A stretch of 12,029 bases of DNA from Candidatus Poribacteria bacterium (GTDB lineage Bacteria > Poribacteria > DTPJ01): the NCBI GenBank assembly GCA_011334435.1, contig DTPJ01000393.1, forward strand, positions 1-12,029, read 5' to 3'. Positions within the stretch are counted from its first letter, which is position 1, and the number at the start of each line of letters is the position of its first letter. The notes beneath the pieces are model-generated. The model had not been told where the DNA came from, did no database searches, and saw only the letters and a list, made by a program, of their open reading frames with translations. The position numbers and the translations under genes are program-made. Positions 7,089-12,029 of the stretch are shown piece after piece.

Positions 7089-7736
7089 ATGCTAAAAGAA
7101 TATATTGATAAGCTAAAACAAAGCTATGAATTAAAAAAAGACATAATAAAACAACGTATGAGGGAGTTTGAGGAGGTCTATAAACTTGGAGACTCCGCCA
7201 TATTCACCGAGCTTTGCTTTTGCATATTCACCGCAGGATCAAGCGCAAGATCGGGTCTGATCTGTATAGAAGCGATTAAGGATATAATCCTTACTGGAAG
7301 TGCATCTGAAATAGAAGCAAGAATAATAAACAAACATAGGTATCCAAAGGCAAGGGCAGAATATATAGTCCACACAAGGGAATATTTTAATCGTGAATGG
7401 AATTTCAAAATTAGGGATTTGATTGAATCGTTTAACGATAGATTGGAATTGCGAGATTTCTTTGCGACGAATAAAGGCATAAAGGGCATCGGTTACAAAG
7501 AAGCAAGCCATTTTCTTAGAAATATCGGCTTTAAGGGATATGCGATCCTTGATATACATATAATAAGAAGTCTTTATGAGTTCGGCATTATTGACAGTCC
7601 AAATCCGCCATCAAATAGAAGCAAATATTTAGCTATAGAGGAGAAACTAAAAGAGTTTGCTAAAATGATAGAAATTGACTTTGATGAGCTTGATCTATTA
7701 TTATGGAGCAACAAAACAGGGGAAGTGCTTAAATAA
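7089..7736 (+). CDS. ogg: Archaeal-type 8-oxoguanine DNA glycosylase / AP lyase (Ogg2 family)
   Basis: Bifunctional base-excision-repair enzyme expected to remove 8-oxoguanine and nick the abasic site by beta-elimination. The 215-aa length and motif order fit the Ogg2 family typified by Methanocaldococcus jannaschii Ogg: N-terminal ELCFCIFTAGSSAR (42-55), AEYIV near residue 97, helix-hairpin-helix KGIKGIGYKEASHFLRN (129-145), catalytic Lys137, catalytic Asp155 in AILDIHI, and the C-terminal ELDLLLWSNKTGEVLK that binds the flipped base in this family. The Lys-to-Asp spacing of 18 residues equals that which I recall for the archaeal enzyme (K129/D147). The DRH often seen after the Asp region reads DIH here. 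No Shine-Dalgarno precedes this ATG, but the N-terminus matches the family length, so the start is kept. It follows the sulfatase-like gene by 56 bases, behind a repeated element, and precedes the amidase by 25. Confidence 0.9.
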   Translation: MLKEYIDKLKQSYELKKDIIKQRMREFEEVYKLGDSAIFTELCFCIFTAGSSARSGLICIEAIKDIILTGSASEIEARIINKHRYPKARAEYIVHTREYFNREWNFKIRDLIESFNDRLELRDFFATNKGIKGIGYKEASHFLRNIGFKGYAILDIHIIRSLYEFGIIDSPNPPSNRSKYLAIEEKLKEFAKMIEIDFDELDLLLWSNKTGEVLK

Positions 7737-7746
7737 GCTTAATACT

Positions 7747-7760
7747 TAAAGGCACGGAGA
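7747..7760 (+). promoter_or_regulatory. Ambiguous ribosome binding site of the amidase gene
   Basis: GGAGA at 7756-7760 is only one to two bases from the ATG at 7762, too close for good initiation. TAAAGG at 7747-7752, nine bases from the ATG, is a workable alternative. An internal ATG at 7837 has the same problem (GAGG only three bases away) and would leave a signal peptide without basic residues, so 7762 is preferred. Confidence 0.45.
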
Positions 7761-7761
7761 T

Positions 7762-9735
7762 ATGCAAACCAAGAATTACAGAATTATAAAGACTCCATTG
7801 TGCCTTAAAAGTCACTTATCAAGACTGTTTGAGGTAATGCTATCTGTTTTGTTGATATGTTCTCTCTTCTCCTGTGGGACAATTACTCGTAATATCGGTT
7901 TTGGGCTTTCAGAAAAAGAAGTTGAAAAACTATATAGAGACACTGAATCCCTATATAACTCAATCCTTGATGGAAATATTGAGCCGTCAGAGAAAAATTG
8001 GAACGATGTAATAAAACAATTTGAAAAGATCGTCAAGGATCACCCAAAAAATAAATTTGCTGACGATGCACAGTATAATATCGGTCAATGTTATGTATGG
8101 GCTAACAGTGTATTGAAAAACTCCTCGCAAAAAGCAATAAAGGCTTTTGATTATCTTATAAGCCATTATCCTAATAGCGAATTCGCTGACGATGCTTATT
8201 ATTGGAGAGCTTATGCTTATTCGCTTAAAGGGGATTATAAACGGGCAATTCAAGAATATGAAAGGTTCGGTGCAAAATATCCAAAAAGCGATCTGTATCA
8301 AGAATCGCTTTATCAGATAAGAGAATGCAAGTTAAAGCTTGGAATAAGGATAGAATATGCTGATGAAGATCGTCCACTAAAAGACTTGAATAAAGCGAAA
8401 ATTGAAACAGAGGAAAAAAGGCAAATTATTAAGCCGACAGAGATAAAACCAGAAACGAAAACTCGGGAAGATAGGAAACCAGATCAGAAAACAAAAGTTG
8501 AAACAGCTAAACCAAGCCAAATTCCAGAGAAGACACATCCGCCGTTAATAGGTGTCCCAGAATCCAAGATCAGTCCGAATATCCAAGAGAAGAAAGATGA
8601 TCGCACTATTGTAAAAAATATAAGATTTAGCTCATCTTCGGGAGTTACAAGAGTTGTTTTGGACATAAGTAAACCTACAAAATATGAATCAGGGAGATTA
8701 GAAAATCCCCTTAGGGTTTATATAAACATAAAAAATTCGGTTTTTTATCCCTCTAAGCAAAATGTAAACATTGACGATGATATTATTAAAGGTATTAGGG
8801 CATCTCAATTTGACGAAGATACAGTTAGAGTAGTGCTTGATCTAAAAAATCTCAAAGATTACAAGGTCTTTTCGCTTGATAATCCAAATAGGATAGCTAT
8901 TGATGTATATGGGCAAGAGGAAACTTCATCAACGACAAAGAATAAGATTGATCAGAAAAAAGATGATCCTCAGATCACCAAACCTAAACCAGCAATTCAA
9001 CACAAAGACGATGAATTAAGAAAACCTTATGAGAATAACGCCCCAACTCTTGTTAGGCAACTTGGATTAAAAGTTAAAACGATAGTAATTGACCCGGGAC
9101 ATGGTGGAAAAGACCCAGGAGCGATGTCAAAATTCGGATTATGTGAAAAAGACGTTGTATTAGACATCGCTAAAAGGCTTAAAAATCTGCTTTCTGCGAA
9201 AGGGACTTATAATGTATATATGACGAGGGAATCCGACATCTTTGTTCCATTGGAAGATAGGACAGATTTCGCCAATAAAAATGGAGCTGATCTCTTCATA
9301 AGTATTCACATAAACTCGTCACCAAATAGCGATGCCAGAGGCATAGAAACATACTATTTATCATTAGCCGATGATGATGAATCAAGGATGACCGCTGCAT
9401 TTGAAAACAGAGCATCAGAAAAAGGGATAAAAGAATTGGGAATATTGTTAAGCAGAATATTGAAAACCGCAAAGGTAGCAGAAAGCAGAGCATTTGCTAA
9501 TATAACACAATATTATCTTTGTAAAAAGACAGGCTCTTATAATCGTGGCGTTAGAAAAGCACCATTTATCGTCCTTATAGGGGCAAACGCACCATCAATT
9601 CTCGTTGAATTGGGCTTCATATCAAATCAAAACGACGTTGAACTTCTTAAAAGTGATGATTATAAAGATAAAATTGCTTATGCACTGATGAATGGAATAG
9701 AAGAGTATATAAAAACTATAAATTCAGCAGGATAA
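7762..9735 (+). CDS. Lipoprotein N-acetylmuramoyl-L-alanine amidase with TPR and AMIN domains
   Basis: Zinc amidase (Amidase_3) that cleaves the bond between MurNAc and L-Ala in peptidoglycan, acting in the periplasm for cell separation or wall turnover. 657 aa. Residues 1-38 are a lipoprotein signal ending in the lipobox LFSC (Cys38). Residues about 80-195 hold three TPR-like units of BamD/YbgF type (FADDAQYNIGQCY, FADDAYYWRAYAY). A Lys/Pro/Glu-rich linker runs about 205-275, an AMIN domain about 283-384 (RVVLDISKP, RVVLDLKN, DNPNRIAIDVYG), a second charged linker follows, and the catalytic domain is 439-653. Zinc ligands and catalytic residues are visible: H447 in DPGHGGKDPG, E462, H516 in SIHIN, and E616 in VELGF. 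AMIN usually targets amidases to septa or secretin sites. It lies 25 bases after the glycosylase and 36 before the NrpR-like gene. Confidence 0.93.
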   Translation: MQTKNYRIIKTPLCLKSHLSRLFEVMLSVLLICSLFSCGTITRNIGFGLSEKEVEKLYRDTESLYNSILDGNIEPSEKNWNDVIKQFEKIVKDHPKNKFADDAQYNIGQCYVWANSVLKNSSQKAIKAFDYLISHYPNSEFADDAYYWRAYAYSLKGDYKRAIQEYERFGAKYPKSDLYQESLYQIRECKLKLGIRIEYADEDRPLKDLNKAKIETEEKRQIIKPTEIKPETKTREDRKPDQKTKVETAKPSQIPEKTHPPLIGVPESKISPNIQEKKDDRTIVKNIRFSSSSGVTRVVLDISKPTKYESGRLENPLRVYINIKNSVFYPSKQNVNIDDDIIKGIRASQFDEDTVRVVLDLKNLKDYKVFSLDNPNRIAIDVYGQEETSSTTKNKIDQKKDDPQITKPKPAIQHKDDELRKPYENNAPTLVRQLGLKVKTIVIDPGHGGKDPGAMSKFGLCEKDVVLDIAKRLKNLLSAKGTYNVYMTRESDIFVPLEDRTDFANKNGADLFISIHINSSPNSDARGIETYYLSLADDDESRMTAAFENRASEKGIKELGILLSRILKTAKVAESRAFANITQYYLCKKTGSYNRGVRKAPFIVLIGANAPSILVELGFISNQNDVELLKSDDYKDKIAYALMNGIEEYIKTINSAG

Positions 9736-9744
9736 AACATTGAA

Positions 9745-9760
9745 ATTTCGTATCTGAAAT
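9745..9760. promoter_or_regulatory. Inverted repeat ATTTC-N6-GAAAT directly upstream of the NrpR-like gene
   Basis: Five-bp arms (9745-9749 and 9756-9760) with a six-base spacer, ending immediately before the GGAGG of the next gene. The position allows autoregulation by blocking transcription or translation. The archaeal NrpR operator as I recall it is GGAA-N6-TTCC: same spacing, but opposite arm polarity, so it is not a match. Short arms in AT-rich DNA arise easily by chance. Confidence 0.25.
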
Positions 9761-9771
9761 GGAGGTTGTAA

Positions 9772-10758
9772 ATGGAAAAGGATATAGAAAGGAAATTGGT
9801 CGCTATACTGAAAATTCTTTCTGCATCAAAAGAACCGTTAGGTGCTAGGGAAATATCCAGAAAACTTAATGATGAAGGGATACATCTTACTGAACGTGCA
9901 GTGCGTTTCCATTTGCAACTTATGGACGAGAGAGGGCTTACTCAAACAACAGGCAAATTAGCAAGAGCAGGGAGAGTAATCACAGAAAAAGGGAGAGATG
10001 AACTAAGTAATGCCCTAGTATTTGATAAAGTTAGTATGGTGTCTGGACGGATGGATGAACTATCATATAAGACTAACTTTGATCTAACTAATCAAAACGG
10101 GGACATTATTCTCAATGTATCATTTATCAATAGCGAAGATTTTCCAAAAGCTCTTGAAATAGTTAAAGAAGTCGTAAGGGCAAAATATAGCATGGGAAAT
10201 CTGGTTTTGATTGCCAACGAAGGCGAGGAGATAGGAGATATTGCCGTCCCAAAAGGTTTGACTGCCATAGCAACTGTCTGTGCGATAACGATCAACGGTA
10301 TACTTCTCCATCAAAGAATCCCTGTTAGATCAAGGTTTGGCGGTCTTTTGCAGATTGAAAATCACAAGCCACGAAGATTTACAGAGATAATTGAATATAG
10401 CGGGTCATCGTTAGACCCAGCAGAGATATTTATCAAAGGCAAAATGACGAGTGTCTTAAATGTAGTCCGTTCTGGTTCAGGGAAAGTGCTTGCAGGCTTT
10501 CGTGAAATTCCGATAGTTTGTCTTCGTGAAGCAGAGGATATACTCAACAGACTTGCTGAGATAGGTTTGTATGGGACATTAGTTATCGGTGAACCTAATC
10601 AACCAGTTTTGCAGATACCAGTGTCAAGTGGTTACGTTGGCTTAGTTGTATTAGCTGGGCTAAATCCTCTTGCCGCTGTTGAAGAAGTTGGGATAAGCAC
10701 TCAAAATAGATCGTTATGTCTTATGATGGATTACAAAAAATTAACTCCATTAACTTAA
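9772..10758 (+). CDS. nrpR: NrpR-like transcriptional repressor (winged helix + one DUF128/NRD domain)
   Basis: 328 aa with a perfect GGAGG at 9761-9765, six bases before ATG. Residues 1-70 form the winged-helix domain of NrpR/RNase R type (ILKILSASKEPLGAREISRKL and TERAVRFHLQLMDERGL). Residues about 85-315 form a single NRD/DUF128 domain with its most conserved stretches: IPVRSRFGGLLQIE (183-196), RFTEIIEYSGSSLDPAEIF (202-220) and MTSV...GSGKVLAGFREIP (225-247). In methanogens NrpR represses nitrogen-assimilation genes and is released by 2-oxoglutarate. The M. jannaschii protein has two NRDs, whereas this has one, like NrpRI of Methanosarcina. The best-characterised members are archaeal, yet the gene is embedded here among bacterial envelope genes. 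Its own operon is a plausible target. Family call is strong; the ligand is inferred. Confidence 0.88.
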   Translation: MEKDIERKLVAILKILSASKEPLGAREISRKLNDEGIHLTERAVRFHLQLMDERGLTQTTGKLARAGRVITEKGRDELSNALVFDKVSMVSGRMDELSYKTNFDLTNQNGDIILNVSFINSEDFPKALEIVKEVVRAKYSMGNLVLIANEGEEIGDIAVPKGLTAIATVCAITINGILLHQRIPVRSRFGGLLQIENHKPRRFTEIIEYSGSSLDPAEIFIKGKMTSVLNVVRSGSGKVLAGFREIPIVCLREAEDILNRLAEIGLYGTLVIGEPNQPVLQIPVSSGYVGLVVLAGLNPLAAVEEVGISTQNRSLCLMMDYKKLTPLT

Positions 10759-10768
10759 TAATTAGACG

Positions 10769-10780
10769 AAAGGATGGAAG
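10769..10780 (+). promoter_or_regulatory. Ribosome binding site choosing between two starts of the ceramidase-like gene
   Basis: The sequence AAAGGATGGAAG lies just before two in-frame ATGs, at 10774 and 10783. For 10774 the AAGG would touch the start codon, whereas for 10783 AAGGA and GGAAG are at usable distances. The family normally begins M-K-A-G-x-A-x-x-x-I-TPP, which also favours 10783 (MIKAGSAQVNITPP). Confidence 0.55.
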
Positions 10781-10782
10781 AT

Positions 10783-12029
10783 ATGATAAAAGCTGGAAGC
10801 GCGCAGGTAAATATCACGCCCCCTGTTGGGACGATCCTTGTCGGTCAATGGGTGGCTAGGAAATCAATCGGAGTAAACGACGAATTATTCGCAAATGCTC
10901 TTGTTATTGATGATGAAAAGACAAAAATTGTCTTTGTATCCTGCGATGTTCTATCAATAGGGAATACAACGAAGTTAGCTATAAGAGACCTTGTCGCCAA
11001 AGAGACAAACATTGATCCAGAAAACGTATTTATGTTTGGGACTCATACGCATACGGGACCTGCGATAGTAAGCGCGCTCGGCACTAATGCTGATCCTGAA
11101 TATACGGAACAATTCATAAAATATGTCGCTGGCTGTGTTAAAATGGCGAACGATCGGCTTGTTGATGCTGATATAGGTATAGGTTCTGGAGTTGCCGAAG
11201 GATGGGCTTTCCCAAGGAGATATTGGATGAAAGATGGCAAAGTCCGCATGCACCCACGAAAAGGAGATCCTGAAATAGACAGAGTCCAAGGCACTTCTGA
11301 TCCACAGTTAAACGTGCTTTTCGTCAAAAGTAAATCAGGAAATATAATGTCTGTCTTTGTGAATTTCTCTTGTCATGCGACTGTTGTCGGTGGAGATAAT
11401 GTCATATCCGCTGACTACCCGGGAGCGATAAGGGACACCATCAAAAAATTGCTTGGCAACGATGTTGTCGTCCTATATGGCAACGGTGCTTGTGGTGATG
11501 TCTGTCAAATTGATGTAGAAAACCCATCAAGAAGTGAATATGGACACGCATGGCGTAATAGAATGGGCATGGCTCTTGGCTGTGAAGCTGTCAAAGTTAT
11601 TGCAGGGACAGATTTAATGCCCGAAAACGAATCACAAATAGAAATCCGTAAATCTATTCTTGATATTCCTATAAGAGATATACCAGAGGATAGATTAGAG
11701 GAAGCTAAAAAGGCTTTTGAGGGAAGGTCTCTTGTTCCTGCACCAACTGAACATAATGACATCGTCAGAAGAGAGCTTTTGCTTTTGGCAGAGGAAAGGG
11801 CAAAAGATCCTAATGTCCATGCGGAATTATTCGCAGTTAAGATCGGAAAAAGCGGAATAATCGGCATCCCAGCTGAATTTTTCTGCGAACTGGGGCTGAA
11901 AATAAAGGCACAATCAAAATTGATGCCAACTTTTATCATTGAATTAGCAAACGGTTGTGTTGGATACATACCAACAGAAGAGGCTTTCTTAGGCGGAGGA
12001 TATGAAACCGATCTCGCCCGTTCAAGCAA
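10783..12029 (+). CDS. Neutral/alkaline ceramidase-family amidohydrolase, 3' end cut by window
   Basis: About 415 codons are present and the reading frame stays open to the window end, so the C-terminus is missing. Neutral ceramidases are zinc amidases that release fatty acid from ceramide. Family landmarks are clear: AGSAQVNITPPVGT (4-17), FGTHTHTGPA (85-94, His88 and His90), NFSCHATVVGGDN (194-206, His198), GNGACGDV (233-240), IPAEFF (362-367, Glu365) and GYIPTEEAF (394-402, Tyr395). His, His, Glu and Tyr correspond to the zinc ligands of the Pseudomonas aeruginosa enzyme (H97, H204, E411, Y448). The position of its catalytic Ser274 (GNVS) reads GDVC here, Cys241. There is no signal peptide, unlike secreted ceramidases. 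True ceramide hydrolysis is therefore doubtful; a related N-acyl or other amide is equally possible. It starts 24 bases after the NrpR-like gene. Confidence 0.85.
   Translation, partial: MIKAGSAQVNITPPVGTILVGQWVARKSIGVNDELFANALVIDDEKTKIVFVSCDVLSIGNTTKLAIRDLVAKETNIDPENVFMFGTHTHTGPAIVSALGTNADPEYTEQFIKYVAGCVKMANDRLVDADIGIGSGVAEGWAFPRRYWMKDGKVRMHPRKGDPEIDRVQGTSDPQLNVLFVKSKSGNIMSVFVNFSCHATVVGGDNVISADYPGAIRDTIKKLLGNDVVVLYGNGACGDVCQIDVENPSRSEYGHAWRNRMGMALGCEAVKVIAGTDLMPENESQIEIRKSILDIPIRDIPEDRLEEAKKAFEGRSLVPAPTEHNDIVRRELLLLAEERAKDPNVHAELFAVKIGKSGIIGIPAEFFCELGLKIKAQSKLMPTFIIELANGCVGYIPTEEAFLGGGYETDLARSS

Noticed and set aside
11505..12029. A 174-codon minus-strand open frame reaching the window end
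   Set aside because: It lies entirely inside the ceramidase-family gene, whose conserved motifs are on the + strand. The translation shows no recognisable family.

Overview
The window comes from an AT-rich bacterium that uses the standard code and mostly canonical GGAGG-type ribosome binding sites. Two proteins have lipoprotein signal sequences and one is a peptidoglycan amidase, so this is a bacterial cell with an envelope. Two other genes are of types best known from archaea: an Ogg2-like 8-oxoguanine glycosylase and an NrpR/DUF128 regulator. HEAT-repeat lipoprotein, sulfatase-fold enzyme, ceramidase-like enzyme and NrpR-like regulator together would suit a deep-branching, uncultured lineage such as Poribacteria or a PVC-related group. 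That placement is inference only; there is no rRNA or other marker in the window.

Region 1 (1-5073, + strand) is a two-gene unit. A very large secreted HEAT-repeat lipoprotein (1283 aa) overlaps by one base (TGATG) an MFS permease of the HcaT/nucleoside-symporter-like type. The HEAT array is interrupted by a domain that looks like a lipoyl/biotinyl domain, with a lysine at the position that carries the cofactor in true lipoyl domains. Region 2 (5070-5432, - strand) is a small helical, charged protein of unknown function. It converges on the permease, the two stop codons sharing one TTAA, with an imperfect hairpin over the junction.

Region 3 (5433-5625) is the only sizeable intergenic stretch and is a divergent control region with inverted repeats built on TTGAT/ATCAA. 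One of them overlaps the best sigma70-like -10 candidate for the next gene. Region 4 (5626-12029, + strand) is a run of five genes with gaps of 56, 25, 36 and 24 bases: a cytoplasmic sulfatase-fold hydrolase with Thr in place of the formylglycine Cys/Ser, an Ogg2-type DNA glycosylase/lyase, a TPR-AMIN-Amidase_3 lipoprotein, an NrpR-like repressor, and a neutral-ceramidase-family amidohydrolase running off the end of the window. A 20-base element (TTGA-N5-TCAATCAAGTA) recurs in front of the sulfatase-like and glycosylase genes and resembles an FNR/CRP-type site with a spacer one base short.

How the genes work together is not evident from known pathways. The spacing suggests that the last five genes are largely co-transcribed, and the NrpR-like protein is the obvious local candidate regulator, possibly responding to 2-oxoglutarate. 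The longest stretch without a gene is 193 bases. I see no RNA genes, mobile elements, CRISPR arrays or broken genes.
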